DNA from: Manis javanica
Taxonomy: Eukaryota; Chordata; Mammalia; Pholidota; Manidae
Direction of reading: 5' to 3'
DNA length: 64,000 nucleotides
Assembly: GCF_040802235.1 (NCBI RefSeq)
Contig: NC_133158.1
Location: forward strand, 152,284,401-152,348,400
Of this stretch, positions 22,469 to 36,625 are shown in pieces. Below the pieces are notes generated by a model. It was given only the letters and a program-made list of their open reading frames with translations. It did not search any database and was not told the DNA's origin. The first letter of the stretch is position 1. Each line of letters starts with the position of its first letter. A program made the position numbers and the translations under genes.

Positions 22469-22555
22469 AGGGCTGGGCACACCACCCTCCTCAAGGCCGT
22501 CTAGAGCCCCCATCCCCATGCCCCAGACAAGGCCGATGTTCATATCCTCCTATCC

Positions 22556-22561
22556 ATTAAA
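22556..22561 (+). promoter_or_regulatory. Poly(A) signal ATTAAA, unit C
   Basis: Conserved position after the ORF stop, followed by the GT-rich stretch. Confidence 0.45.
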
Positions 22562-22969
22562 CTCTTCCCCAAATTGTGTGTGTGTATGTGTGTGTGTGTA
22601 TTGTATATTCCCACTAAATCCTGTTCTTGCTAATATGTCTCTGCTCTGTTTACTCTTTCACTCAGCTGCAGAGGAAGGACTCACAGACACGAGGGATAAT
22701 GTTTTGTGCCACACCAAAAGATGCAACATGTCCCATGCCCCAGTGACTGGGATGTGGAGGTAGCCGCGTTTTATGACTGTGCACGCTCGACGCGAGGTCT
22801 GCGTGCTGAGCGTTTAAGGGATGACAACCCAGGGGGAGGCAAGTCCAGAGGAGGGAGATGGGGTTGGCTTACGGGGCCCCTTCCCTCTTCTCCGCTACTG
22901 CTCTGGTAGCAAATTCCTGCTGTGACACACAGAACCTCTCTGTTCATTTTGGTTTTGAAACATGTTTAG

Positions 22970-22972
<3 letters not shown>

Positions 22973-23028
<56 letters not shown>

Positions 23029-23032
23029 CGCG
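22973..23032. repeat. (TG)24(CG)6 tract, unit C
   Basis: Alternating tract close in length to that of unit B. Confidence 0.97.
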
Positions 23033-24148
23033 CCTGTGTGAGTGTGTACCACTGCCCGTATCGGTCGAAAAAGTAATAAAGGGACACGCGACAGAGCGAA
23101 CAGGTTGCAAACAGTGACCAGAAAGGGTAAAGTTTTCCACTAGCTTCTGGGGATTTCCTTGCCATGTGTTTCTATACAATTTTAGGAAGATTTTGCTGGA
23201 AATGTCGCTGGGACCACTCTGAACCGTCACGGTAGTTAAGATAATAAGCCAGGACAGGAGAGCAGCAAAGAGCACCCACAGTGTGTCTCCTATGTATCAG
23301 GCCAAGCACTACAGGCTTTACTTCTACCACCTCACTTCATCTCTCACCATGACTGACGTGGGATGACCTTATGCACCACCTTCATACATGAGCAAAAAGT
23401 TACCTCAGAATCACTTCCCTTCACAGAAAATCAATAAATGCAAGGACATAAACATTCCTAGAATTCCAGCCACCACCACCCAAATCTTTACGCTCAGCAT
23501 CCTTTCAAATCCAACAGAAACATAGCTCTAAATGCTATACGATTCCATTTCAGGTAGACCTCACTCCCATCTAAACGCCGAAATGCACTGAAACTCCACC
23601 TACACCTTGACAGCAGAGGGGAGCAGTTTCCCCAGGAGCTAGCTGGCCTGCCACCTCACAGTGAGCCCACGGGCCACTAGCCCACACCAGCCCTGCGTGT
23701 CCCCAAAAGGTGGCTCCCTTAAGCTGTGACTACACATGCTCTCTTGGAGATGGGCAGCCAAGCAGGGCCACCGAGGTGACATCGGTGTGCAGGCACACAG
23801 ACCAACTACTGGGCATGCACCTGCCTCAGCGCCAGCAGGCCAGCCGGGGTGCCCCGTGTGGGGCCTCGGATCTGCCCCGCAGCTCACGCAGCCACCCCAG
23901 CAGGGCCAGCCCCAGGGCAGAGCACCCGGAGGGTCCCCGCCCGCACCGGTTAGAGAGTCCAGGTGGCCACCTACCCCCAGCGGACTTGTGCCACCTACCC
24001 AGATGTTCCAACCCATGGCCACTCCTCTCAAGACCCAAAGACACAGCTAACTCACAGAAACAAACACAAGGAATCAAGAATGAGAAGGAGACAGAGGAAT
24101 CACTGTGCACCTAGTGACAGTATGTTGATAAAAATGGGCAAAATAAGT

Positions 24149-24574
24149 AAATAGGTAGATACATTAGGTAGATGGATAGATTAGATGAGACTGATAGGTT
24201 CATGGAGATGATAGATGAGATAGATACAAAGATAGAATGATAGATTAGATAGATGATATAGATACACATAGAGAGATTAGACAGACACATTAGATAGCTG
24301 ATAGATTAGGTGGACAGATTAGACAGACACCTACAGACACATATAGATAGACGATAGGTAGACAGATTGATAAGATGACGGACTAGATAGATGATAGATA
24401 CATTAGACAGATTAGATAGATGATATAGATTCACACAGATTAGCTAGACACATTGATATAGATACATATAGATGATAGATAATAGACGGATAGGTGATAG
24501 ATTAGGTAGTTTGGACAGATAGACACATAGATGAAAGTAGATGATTGTAGATAGATTAGGTAGGTAGATATAGA

Positions 24575-24663
<89 letters not shown>

Positions 24664-24686
24664 GGATGGATGGACAGACAGACAGG
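24149..24686. repeat. GATA/GACA microsatellite block, unit C
   Basis: Similar to unit B but with a run of GACA units at about 24,590-24,610 inside the GATA run. Confidence 0.95.
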
Positions 24687-25197
24687 AAAGCATAATACTA
24701 AACAATGCTATAGCTCATAACCAGGAGAGCAACGATGAAAGCACAGACAAGAACTACAAACAAAAAGAAGAAAGAAATCAAGTTTAGGAAGTGCACTAAG
24801 GACACAGCTATCAATTATCACACTAAAGGGAAAGACTTTAAATGCTCCAATCGAAAGACACAGGGTTGAATGAATGCATGAAAACTCAAGACCACCTACG
24901 TGCTCCCTTACAGGAGGCTCACTTGAGATCCAAGCGCACAGACAAACTACAAGTTGAAGGGGTGGGAAAACGTCCCCTACAGAAGTGAAACCGAGAAAGA
25001 AAAAGAACAAAACTTTAAAGATGGCTTGGTAGGATTAAAGATGGCAGGCAGCATGAGAGGGGAGGCGGAAACCTCCTCCGAAAACCACATACATACATAC
25101 ATACAGTATGGGAATATGACAACTACACCAGATCCTGGAAGAGAAGCGGGAAAGAAGGCTGCCGTGGCAGGCCGTCACCTCAAGGTGGAGGGTGATG

Positions 25198-26130
25198 TAC
25201 CAAGGCCGTGATCCAGAGGGACCCCGCCAGCACTTCTTCCTGCACCCGAGCTCAGCGGAGGGAGGAAGAGAAACGGAGCCGGGGAGGCGGGTGGAGGCTC
25301 AGGACCGCTGAACACCCAGCCCTGCAGATCTGCTCTGGGAGCACGAACCTACCTTACAGGATGCTCTGGAGGATGATCGGTGGGGTCGGAAAGCGAAGAC
25401 GGGTGGAATACTTGGAGAGACTTGACATTCCTGCCACTTGCGGAACACAGGGAGATCCACATCCGGCCGCTGTGGGGCAAAAGAAAGGCGGGCAGTCTGA
25501 GAGGCTTCGTCACAGCGAGAGAGCTGCGAAACGGGCAAGGGTTGCACAGAGCTTGCCACTCAGAAGAAAGCACAGGTGCGCAAAACTGTCCCGGTGCACT
25601 CTGCCCCGTAGGTGGGGGAACTTTTAGGAGCTCCGGGCGCTCCAGACCCCTGGCTGGCTATGCAGCTCCAAGGCCTCCCCACCATGATGTGACTGATACA
25701 CAACACGGCCTGCTGCACCTTCCTCCCCAACAGCACCGGCTCGCAAAGAGGCTGCCCCCTCCATCGCACCAGGCCAGCGACAGGACGGCCCCACCTATGG
25801 CAGCTACAGGTGCAAAGCACAGAGGCTTCTCCCTGCGTGCTCCGCAAACTGGCCCCGGCAGTGGAGACAGGCACTGCGGCCGGGAAGCAGGAGAGGCCTC
25901 TTTCCTCCTGCGGGCACCGGCACCGCTCCCGTGACCCCTGCCTGCCATCACCCCAAGGACTGAGCAGCTCCAGAGACAAAAGCTTCTGGGCGCTAGAGGG
26001 TGCCACCTACAAATAGGAAACGTCAAAGTCAAAGGAACCTGCTAACTGGACTCGAGCAATCTTCGTGAAAGGGATCTCAACATAAAAATCAGAAACATGC
26101 TCAAGGACCTACAGCAAAAAATTGCCCCTG
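25198..26130 (+). other. GC-rich block, possible L1 5' region, unit C
   Basis: Third copy of the block described at 5,061-5,995, nearly identical to unit B. Confidence 0.35.
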
Positions 26131-26149
26131 TCTCTTGAGCATAATTACC

Positions 26150-26253
26150 TGTCCCTCCCTCTCCCTCTCTCCCTCCCTCCCTCTCTCTCTCTATCTCTCT
26201 CTCTCTCTATCTTTCTCTCTCTATCTATCTCTCTCTCTCTGTCTCTATCTCTT
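26150..26253. repeat. CT-rich simple repeat, unit C
   Basis: Polypyrimidine tract, slightly shorter than in the other units. Confidence 0.95.
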
Positions 26254-26700
26254 CACGAGGAGCACTTTTGAGGCCTTGTTCTGAGAGGGACGCTGGGACA
26301 GCCCAGAGCTCTCAGGTCCACCCCGGCCGGTGTCAGGGCCGTCCCACAAGGGGTCTGACCGAACTGCAATGGGGGGACGCCGCACGTGTAACTCCACAGG
26401 AGATAACAGTGCCGCACGCTAAGCCTTCCCATGAATGGCTAGAGGCTAGGTGACTCCACCGATATCAGGTGATGGCTACATCCCAGGCCTCATTTCCGTG
26501 GCAACCTTTTCTCCCTATGAAACCTGAAAGCAGCACATGGAAAGATACTATCAGTCTCCACCATCTCACTTCTCAGTTTAGGCTCGATGTTCCTGTATCA
26601 CATCTTCTCTTCGTTTCAGTTTTCTCGGCGGGTTGGTGTCCTGAAAAACAAAAAAAAAATTGAATCAGGAATGGAATGAAATGGCAGGGGGTATAAGATT

Positions 26701-27835
26701 CTATTTAAAACACCATCAGCAGAACAAAGACATCTTACCGTATGGGAGGATGATATTCATAGATGACACATCCGATGAGGGGTTGACATCTGAAATACGT
26801 ATTAAGTGTTCATGCACTTCCACACACAAAAAGCAAATAATCCCAATCACAAAATGGGCAGAGGAGCTGAACAGACACTTCTCCAAACAAGAAATTCAGG
26901 TGGCCAACAGGCACATGAAAAGATGCTCCACATCGCTTATCATCACAGAAATGCAAACTAATACCACCATGAGATATCACCTCACACCAGTCAGGTTGGC
27001 CACCATCCAGAAGACACACAACAGACGATGGCAAGGTCATGTAGAGAGGGGAATCCTCTTATACTGCTGGTGGGACACTAATTCAGTGCATCCATTGTGG
27101 AAAGCAGTGTGGAGGTTCCTCAAGAAGCTCAAAATAGAAATACCATTTGACCCAGAAATTCCACTACTAGGAATTTACCCTAAGAATGCAGGAGCCCAAT
27201 TTGAAAGAGACAGATGCACCCCTATGTCGATCGCAGCACTATTTACTATACCCATGAAACGGAAGCAACCTAAGTTTCCATCAGGGGATGAATGGATAAA
27301 GAAGAGGTGGTACATACACACTATGGAATATCATTTAGCCATCAGAAGAAAACAAATCCTACCACCATTTTCAACAACACGGATGGAGCTAGAGGGTGTT
27401 ATGCTCAGTGAAATAAGCCAGGTGGAGAAAGACAAGTATGGAATGATTTCACTTCTCTGTGGAGTATAAGAAGAAAGCAAAAATGGAAGGAGCAAAACAG
27501 CAGTGGACTCACGGAGCCCAAGAATGGACTAACAGTTACCAAAAGGAAAGGGATTGGGGAGAATGGGAGGGAAGGGAAGGATAAGCACAGGTAAAAGAAA
27601 GGGGGTATGACGATTAGCATGTATAATATGGGGGGACATGCGGAGAGCTGTGCAACAGAGAAGACAAGTAGTGAGTCTACAATATCTTACTACGCTGATG
27701 GACACTGACTGTAATGGGGTTCTTGGGGGGGACTTGGTGAAGGGGGGACCCAAGTAAACAATGTTCTTCATGTAATTGTAGATTAATGATAACAAAATAA
27801 CAATTAAAAAAATAATAAATAATAAAAAACGTGTG
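26701..27835 (+). mobile_element. L1 3' end across the right edge of the array
   Basis: The segment starts as array sequence and becomes a conventional L1 3' end. It encodes an uninterrupted ORF2 C-terminal piece (269 codons, 26,660-27,469), then the 3'UTR with a G-run and an A-rich tail. In units A and B the same position runs into scrambled L1 with stops. The array boundary therefore lies inside homologous L1 sequence, at about 26,950-27,000. Confidence 0.85.
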
Positions 27836-27837
27836 AA

Positions 27838-28985
27838 TTTCTTAGACATAAATCTAACCAAGGAGGAGAAAGACCTGCATTTTGAAAATATGACACACTG
27901 ATGACAGAAACTGAAGATGACACAAATATGTAAAAATGCTATTCCATGCTCATGGGCGGGATTAGTCCATGTTGTTAAAATGACCGTAATACCCTCAAGC
28001 AATCTACAGTTGCAATGCAATCCCTATCAAATACCAATGGTATTTTTTTACAACACTAGAGAAATAAACGTAAAATGTGTACAGAACCACAAAAGACACC
28101 AAATAGCCAAGGAAACCTTTAGAAAGAATAATAAAGCTAGAGGGACCATGCTCCATGACTTCAAACGGTACAGTATAGCTACAGTAATCAAAGAGTAGGT
28201 ACTGGTACAAAAACAGACACAGATTAATGGAATAGAATAGATGGCTCAGAAATAAACCTACACTTACATGGTCAGTTAATATATGACAAAGGAACCAAAA
28301 ATACACAGTGGTGAAAAAACAGTCTCCACGAATGTTGCTGGGAGAACAAGACAGCCTTATACAATGGAATGAATGAAACTGCACTGCCATCTTACACCAT
28401 ACACAAAGTAAACTCCAACTGGTTTAAAGACCTAAAATAAGACCAGAAACCATAAAATTCCTAGAAGAAAGCATGGGCAGTAAACTCTTGAACACTGGCA
28501 GTAGAATTTTTTTTCTAGATGTCTCCCCAGCAAAGAAAACAGAAAGCAAAAATAAACCAGTGAGACTACACCAAACTAAAACACTTCCTCACAGCAAAGG
28601 AGGCGATCAGCAATGTGAGAAGACAACCTAGTGAATGTGAGAATGTGTTTACAAATGATATATCTGATAAGGGACTAATACCAAAACTACAGAACTCATA
28701 CAACTCAACACCAAAAAACAAATCAAAAACAATGTGATAAGAAACTGGGCAAAGGGCCTTAACAAACATTTTTCAAAAGGAGGCACACAGATGTCCAACA
28801 AGCACATGAAAGGATGCTCCCATCACTAGTCATCATGAAAATCCAAATCAAAACCAAATGAGATTATCACCTCACACCAGTCAGAATAGCCAGTGTCAAC
28901 AAAACAACAAAACACAACAAGAGACAGGTTATGGCAAGGATGTTGTGGAAAAGAAACCTGGGGTCGCTGCTTCTGGGAATGTAAA
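27838..28985 (+). mobile_element. Older L1 ORF2 fragment
   Basis: Diverged L1 ORF2 3' half with many stops. Recognisable L1 phrasing covers the region after the reverse-transcriptase palm down to the C-terminal part, and it ends without a clear tail. It is more diverged than the L1 in the array. Confidence 0.75.
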
Positions 28986-29280
28986 TTTGTGTAAAAAAGG
29001 TTGGGATGGGCTTGGGGTGGGTGGGTTCATTTATTAGGGTAGGCTACCTGCCTACTCTAGATTTGGCCATTGGGCCCATGGAGAGGTTAAGCCAGCAAGT
29101 AAAGTGTCAATTCTTTCTTGTAATTCCTAATCATTTAATGTAAAAAAATACTCACTGTGTGTAATGCTCTGCTGTTTCTGGGTCTTCATGCACATGATAA
29201 AATCTACAATTTGGAAATGAGGATGTTATGCCCAGTCACAACTCAGTTTATATTAACGTTTAATGTAGCAAAAATAATTA

Positions 29281-29790
29281 GCTCCCATAATGAGACAAGG
29301 ACTGTGTAGTCAGAGTAGGGTGAGGGCCTCTGGAAAAAGACCCATACCAAAACTCCATATTGAACTATTCAGCAAAGAAAGAGTCACATTAATTCTCTAA
29401 GGTAAAATATCAACTGGGAATATAAGCATTCTTCAGTGAAGATTAGTTAAAACCAAAAAGCCAGGAGTAACCTAGCCTGGAATTTCTGAACATCCCCCAG
29501 ATAACAAAGTAGCTCAGCATAGCCCATGCCTTCATTGTGTCAATTAAATGAGGCTATTGTAAAATTTACTTTAGCCTGCTAGAAGGCCCACCTTATGTTC
29601 TTTAACTTTGTCCAGATGCTGCTTTTCCTCCTCCAGCCCCTAATCAAGTCATATATAACCTGGGCAATTTACAGCAGGCAGGCCCAGCCGTAAACAACAT
29701 AGTGAAGGGCAGGAAGGATTCCACCTTAAAGATAAGATTGCATCTTAACACTCAAGAAGAGGTAAGATTCTTAACTTAATATTTAACAAA
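29281..29790 (+). mobile_element. LTR-like interspersed element, plus orientation
   Basis: About 500 bp that reappears in the opposite orientation at 38,662-39,375; the phrase TAGTCAGAGTAGGGTGAGGG and its neighbours match its reverse complement. It holds a TATA-like ATATATAA at about 29,651, as in a solo LTR. Family not identified. Confidence 0.55.
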
Positions 29791-29944
29791 CAGACAATAA
29801 CTGAGCCCATGCTGAAAGCAGGACAGGCAGACTGACTGATATGCTCCCAAACCAAGAAACTACTGTTCTGGGAAATAATCAAAGCATTGAATTTATGTTA
29901 ACTCTGCAAAATAGTCTGGAAAACTGACAAGAAACTTAGTGTCT

Positions 29945-31432
29945 CAATTTGGTACAGGCACAAGAACAGACCCATAGACCAACTGAACAACTAGAGAGCC
30001 CTGATATAAACCCAACCATATACACTCAATTAATATACGATAAAGGAGCTATGGAAATACAATAGGAAAATGACAGCCTCTTAAACAGCTGGTGTTGGCA
30101 AATCTGGACAGCTACATGCAAGAGAATGAAACTGGATTATTGTTTAACCCCATACACAAAAGTAAACTCGAAATGGATCAAAGACCTGCATGTAAGACAT
30201 AAAACCATAAAACTCTTAGAAGACAACATAAGCAAAAATCTCCTGAATATAAGCATGAGCAACTTCTTCCTGAATACATCTCCTCAAGCAAGGGAAACAA
30301 AAGCAGAGATGAACTCATGGAACTACATCAAACTAAAAAGTTTCTGTATGGCAAAGGACACCATCAACAGAAAAGCCATCCTACAGTATGGGAGAATGTA
30401 TTTGTAAATGACATATCTGACAAGGAGTTGACATCCAAAATATATAAAGAACTCACATGCCTCAACACACAAAAAGCAAATAACCCGAGGATATGAAGAG
30501 ACAGTTCTCCAAAGAAGAAATTCAGATGGCCATCAGGCACATGAAAAGATGCTCCACATCACTAATCATCACAGAAATGCAAATTAAAACGAGATCATCA
30601 CATCACAACAATAAGGATGGCCAGTACCGAAAAGACTAAGAACAAATGCCGGTGAGGATGTGGAGAAAGGGGAACCCTCCTACACTGCTGGGGGGAATGT
30701 AAATTAGTTCAACCATTGTGGAAAGCAGAATGGAGGGTCCTCAAAAAGCTCAAAATAGACATACCATTTGACCCAGGAATTCCATTTCTATGAATTTACA
30801 CTGGGAATACAGCATCCCAGTTTGAAAAAGACAGATGCACCCCTATGTTTATCGCAGCACTAGTCACAACAGCCAAGAAATGGAAATAGCCTAAGTGTTC
30901 ATCAGTAGATGAACGGATAAAGATGTGGTACATACACACAATGGAATATTATTCAGCCAAAAGAAGAAAACAAATCCTACCATTTGCAACAACATGGATG
31001 GAGCTAGAGGGTATTACGCTCAGTGAAATAAGCCAGGCGGAGAAAGATAAGTACCAAATGATTTCACTCATCTGTGGAGTATAACAACAAAGAAAAACTG
31101 AAGGAACCATACAGCAGCAGACTCACAGAACCAAAGAATGGACTAACAGTTACCAAAGGGAAAGAAACTGGGGAGGATGGCTGGGAAGGGAGGGATAAGA
31201 GTGGGGAAAAAGAAAGGGGGCATTACAATTGGCATGTATAATGTAGGGGGTCATGGGGAGGGCTGTACAACATAGAGAAGACAAGCAGTGATTCTACAGC
31301 ATCTTACTATGCTGATGGACAGTGACTAATGGGGTATGTGGGGGGCACTTGGTGAAGGGGGGAGCCTAGTAAACATAATGTTCTTCATGTAATTGTAGAT
31401 TAATGATAACAAAATAAAAAATAATAATAATT
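29945..31432 (+). mobile_element. L1 3' fragment
   Basis: ORF2 C-terminal third, 3'UTR and A-rich tail. Short ORF2 pieces are visible (93 codons at 30,126-30,407), with stops between them. 5'-truncated, as is usual for L1. Confidence 0.85.
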
Positions 31433-34400
31433 ACTTCTAGCAAGGAAATTGTAAAGACAAAGCAACGTTTAAAAACAAAGATCAACTGTTCAAAACCTCC
31501 TAAATATAAAAAAACTCTTTTAATTTCAACTGCTTGATGAAAGAAGTTTCTAAATTGTAATCAGAGACCAAAAATCAAAGCATAATACGCCTATTTTTTT
31601 TTTAAGACACGCTCCTGAAAAATAAGATACTTTGATTTTATGTGGCAATCTTTAAGAATAAAATCTCAATTACCAGACTCAAAAAGTCACACAACTAGAA
31701 GCTATTCCGGGGATCATTTTTAATTCATACTTCAGAAAAACAAAACTTAAAATATTTACCTGTGAGCATTAAAACATCAAATACTTAATCAGGTTTGTAT
31801 TTACTGTTTGCAAAATAAAATTCTAATGTAGTGATACAGAAAACAAAATGACAGTAAAATCAGTAACAACAGAAAGAACACCCAAGTAGATATGACTGTA
31901 GCAGGAATACAGAATCTCAGAGCAGGTTTCATTACAAACTCTTAACTGTGTGTCATTTGAAAAGAGTATTTGTTCAGTCTTGAAAAATCTTGATGCAAGT
32001 TGCTAATGACCACCTTTACTACGATGATACATTAATAAATTTTCAGAAAACTATGACTAAGTTCCAGCTGAACAAATTAAATACTTCAAACATCCTATTG
32101 TCACCTGGAATGCAAACACAACCCTTATTTCCTTTATAGAAAATTCGATATAATTCTAACTAAACAGGTAGCTTTGATTATGTAATGCATGTAACAAAAC
32201 AAGATTTTAAATTAGAAAATTATTATTTCAACTATTTCAAAGATCATGACTATCTTAGTTCAACACAATGGGTCAAATTTAGAAGGTATCGAGTAGAAAT
32301 ATATGGGTGAAGAAAATAAATTTGAAATTTTGCTTCATTCAAGGTAACTTTTATCATTAGTCATCAAATTTTAGTATTAGTTTATAACTCAATCAAAAGG
32401 GCAGTCACAAAAACCAAATGCTATCACCCTGTCAGTTAGAAAAAGACCCCTTCTGAGCCAACAAATGAGAATAAGTCACCTTTTCCTTCTCTAAGATGTA
32501 TTTTAGCCCTACTTGTTCTCTCACTCAGGCACTTTCGTGTAGGGCACACTCAGTGTAACAAACTATACCTGGTAACTCTGCACAAGCAAAAAGCTTCAGA
32601 AAGGATTTCCCTGCCCCCTTGCAAGTCTGAGAAAGTACAGAAGAGTTCAGTACTCCATGACTTAAGAAATTCGTGCAAGATGAAGGAGGGAGGATGCAGG
32701 GAAGGGAACACATGGAAGAAGAAAGGCTCCTCCCCTTATTTGCTCACCTTCTCCTTGCAATAAATAAGCTTCACAAATATTTATATTCCATTGTACTTCA
32801 AAATTATTTAATGGGACTTACAGAAATATTAGTAGTAGAATAGAATGCTTTCAAAGTACAAATTAGTATAAACAAAGGGAAAATAAGAGGATGCGAGAAA
32901 GATAAAACACAAGGTATAAAGTTGGAACACAGGAAATACCCAAAGCCTTGCACAACTCTAAAATGTGGGTGGTTCAGCTCTTAGCTTCTTAGCAATCAAT
33001 CCATGAAGCGGGAAACAAGATCTAATTACAAAATTTTCATTCCATATATGAAGTAATTTACAAACAAGCACCTTTTCCTAGTGCTCAGAAGAGAAACAAC
33101 TTCTTTACTTTTCAATAACGGGACACTGGACAGTACTGAAATTTTCTAAACAGCATCTTTATATAAACTCAGTAATAGGTTTCCAATGAAAGTTTCTTTT
33201 AACATCCCCTCAACACAGCTAGGGTCATAACATAAGGAAAGTTATCCAGAAAACGAACCACCTTGCTAGTAAACCTTGTACAATTTAATCTGGGGTTATA
33301 TGTATTCATTTATTGCATTTGGAACATTTTTTATATACGGTGTTGCTTTTAGTAAATAGTTATACCTGAAGGTATTCATCTGGGACTTTAAACAAATACT
33401 CAGGATTGCTCAGGATAGTTCTTGAATTCATACTCCATTTTCATATTCCTATTTCATTTTCTAAATTCAGGTTCTTCTGATGGATAAGTAAAATGGTCAT
33501 GCAAGCGACAATTGTGGCTCCAAATCAGATGAAGACAACACTAAAACAGGTCCAAACACTTCAAGGAGACCTCTTTTTAAAACTTAGAACAGTCCCTGTC
33601 TTACTTTTCCAGGGGGCCTTCTATTATCCTGCTTAATTCAGCAACCTGGGAGCCCAATCTGTGATTTTTATTCTTCCTAAATTTTGTATTTCTAACCAAG
33701 AAATGGTAAAGAAATCTAACTTAAAAGAGTTTCTAGACTGATTATCTTCCCATTCAGTCTACACCAATTTAGATTCATTTTAGAGTATGGATCTTTACAC
33801 ACTTCGGCAGGTTTTTTTATGTTACTGGTGGGGGAGAAGAGAGTAAAATTAGTATCAAGAGAATTTCCTATCTCCCATTTTACCATACAAGAACAAATAA
33901 GGTCCACAATGGCAGCATCTCAATATACCATATATCTGGACTTCATACTACTAAAATTTAGCAATGCTACAATCTGATATTTAATAAATAGGCAGTAGCA
34001 AATTGTATCTTCCATTACAGTTGGGTTTCCTCCTCTCTGTCTCCCAAAGATGCCAAATTTATATTCTCCTACGGCCCACATTATGGTCATGTTGTACCCC
34101 GTTGCTTTCCTACCTCATTATCAGTTTGAATCTCATCACTTTCAGGATGTTCCTCTCTCAAAAGCCTGGCTATTTGGGTCCACATAACCTTCTCATCCTA
34201 TTTGATTTAGCTCTATATTACTCTCTAATTATTTTAGTATTTCCCTTACTAGATATTGGAATTCCTAGTTCTTACATTACCCACTGTGAATAATGAAATG
34301 CAAATGCTCTAAGTACAAATTAACTTAATATGATGCATTAATCAACTACATACTGATACCAGTTTATGGTTGTTCAACATAACTAAGATATTTATTAGGA

Positions 34401-36473
34401 TTTCATCAAGTACGCCAGAAGGCCAATTTTTTACCACAAAGGTCATTTCCAAATGGCATACAATCAACCCATATTACATCAAACCTTAGGCTCTTCTACT
34501 TTCAAGCTTGTCAGAAGAATTTTAGTTGTGAGGACTTTTGAGAACACTGCCAAAAAACCAAGTAGATCTTGTAACTTATTGTCAGACCTCAAAATGACTT
34601 GAGATTAAATGACAGTGGTATCCAATACAGTTTGATCCATACTTGAACTCATATACATACATAACCCAGAGTCAGGCAACCTCTTCTATTATTAAATGAA
34701 CTCTTCCAGTGTGTAGCCACTGAAATTTGTTATTTCTGAATTTCCTGTTTTATGAAAATTCAAACCTTAGTGATCTGAACATACAATCTTTAGTATTGCA
34801 AAAGGCAGCGGTATTTACATTTGGCATAATATGTACACTTGTTTAACATTTTTCTTGCAATTAAAAAAACACTCCTACATTTAAAAACATATTGGGGAAA
34901 GCATAGCTGAAGAAACCAATCAATATTATATTCTATTAACTTAGAAAGTTATAGGATAATTAGAATGATTTTACATTAACCACTTAAAATTGTTTACTTC
35001 AGAGAATAAAAGTAGGGAACATATCTATAATATAAATTGAAAAGCTTTTACCAATTTAACAAGAGAAAAAATGTAATTCAATTTTTTTTCTTAAAAGACA
35101 AACTGTAAAGAATAAACCAAAGAAAGCTACAAATACGTAAGTATTCATTTAATGCAACATAATAGATACACACAGAGCCTGTGAGAATACAGTATTCATT
35201 TTGCTGAAGAACAGATACTGCATTACAATGAGTTACTAATGAAATCAACCATCAACCTGGAATACATTTGCATTAAACCAAGACCTCAGTGTCATTTTCT
35301 TTTTCTTTCTTTCATTTTTTTCTTCACTTTGTCAGTATTTTTGTCCTTTAGATTTTGTAACGTCGGTAAAGAAAAATCAAGGCTATAATGTTGTAGTGTA
35401 GTGCTTTTTATTCATCACATTTATTTTTAATGTAAATTCCAACTGTTCTGCTTCTATCAGCACTATTAAAGTATCTTTGAGAAAAAAATCAGTGGATGAT
35501 ACCAGAAAAAACAAAGAATGTTTATTTCTATTCAGAATTGCAACATCTGACATAAACTGCACATGAAAACTTTTATAGCAATGTCAGTACCTACTTGATA
35601 AAGAATAAGAATATATTTTTAAAAGTCACTTTTGTAATAATGTAATTCCTGCAGCTATTTCTACTACTGACAATTATTAAGTGAAATAATGTAGGGCTGA
35701 CATAGTAACTATCAGTATGAAAATTATTCTAATGTGTTTAGATAAAAATTGTAATTTTCCCTCAAAATGGCTCTGCTGTTCTGTTCTACAAAGTTAATTA
35801 CTAATTTCCATTTATCAAAAGTAAATAATTCTGAGTTTTCTTTAAAAATTATTATTTAAATCTATGATTTAGTTATAATTTTCTTTAAAAGCCCAAGACT
35901 ATGAAAAGTTATTGTATATTTTAAATAAAATTAATGACCCTCAAAATTGATTCATTTCTTTTTGAGTATAAGCTATTTAGCTAAATAACTGTATGTTTCA
36001 TTGGTTGTTTACACAGATTAGGTTTTCAATTCACATGTGCTACAGTAAAATTAACAGCTTAACCCACTGTGGCATATCATTGCTGTTAATTCATGATAAC
36101 AACAATTGCTTTTTTTAAAAAAAGCAGTAGTTCTACCAATAGCAACTAAAACAGCCTCAGCCAAACAAAATTAAGCACATGCGTGCAGTGGCCGAGAGGA
36201 CACCTGGAGCTGTGAGCAGTAACAGTGGTTTCTCCCAACCTGCCCCTACCCTTGACTTACTTTGGTTTCACTGGAACTTGTTTCTGGAGGGGAATCCCCC
36301 ACCCCTTACTCCTGGAGCTACAGCCAAAAATTTCTATTAAAATGGCAAAATATAAATCAGACTATAGAGAAACAGGCAGTTTACGCAAATGTCTACAGTA
36401 ATAATGAAAACCTGCTATCTAGGACCAAGACTGCAGTCCTAAAAGGTGGTGATAGGCTTTGGAAAGTCAGCTA
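31433..36473. other. AT-rich stretch, nothing recognised
   Basis: Five kilobases of AT-rich DNA with no long open frame, no clear exon flanked by good splice sites and no young repeat. It could be intron or long 3'UTR of a minus-strand gene starting in the CpG island at 39.5-40.5 kb, or plain intergenic DNA. Confidence 0.4.
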
Positions 36474-36625
36474 GCTCCTTGCTACTCAAAATGTGGCCCA
36501 CAGTCCAGCAACACTGAAACTGCTTTTTTTTTTTTAAGAAAATCAGAATTTCAAGCACCAGCCTACATGTACTGAATCAGAAAATTTTTTTTACACCACA
36601 TTAGAATTTACAAGCCATGATATAG
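36474..36625. mobile_element. MER5-like hAT DNA transposon fossil
   Basis: The phrase around 36,481-36,510 (CTACTCAAAATGTGGCCCAC) and ACTGAATCAGAAA at 36,571 match the known MER5A/B pattern, with an internal T-run insertion. Non-coding and ancient. Confidence 0.6.

Larger units (their letters stand above)
20002..26950. repeat. Macrosatellite unit C, partial and terminal
   Basis: Third unit, which follows unit B closely to about 26,950. After about 26,985 mismatches to the corresponding part of units A and B become frequent, and the sequence continues as an ordinary L1 3' end that the array units do not contain. This is the right edge of the array. The unit keeps the CpG-rich block, the 120-bp minisatellite (6 full repeats), the (TG)n(CG)n tract, the GATA block and the CT tract. 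Confidence 0.93.
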
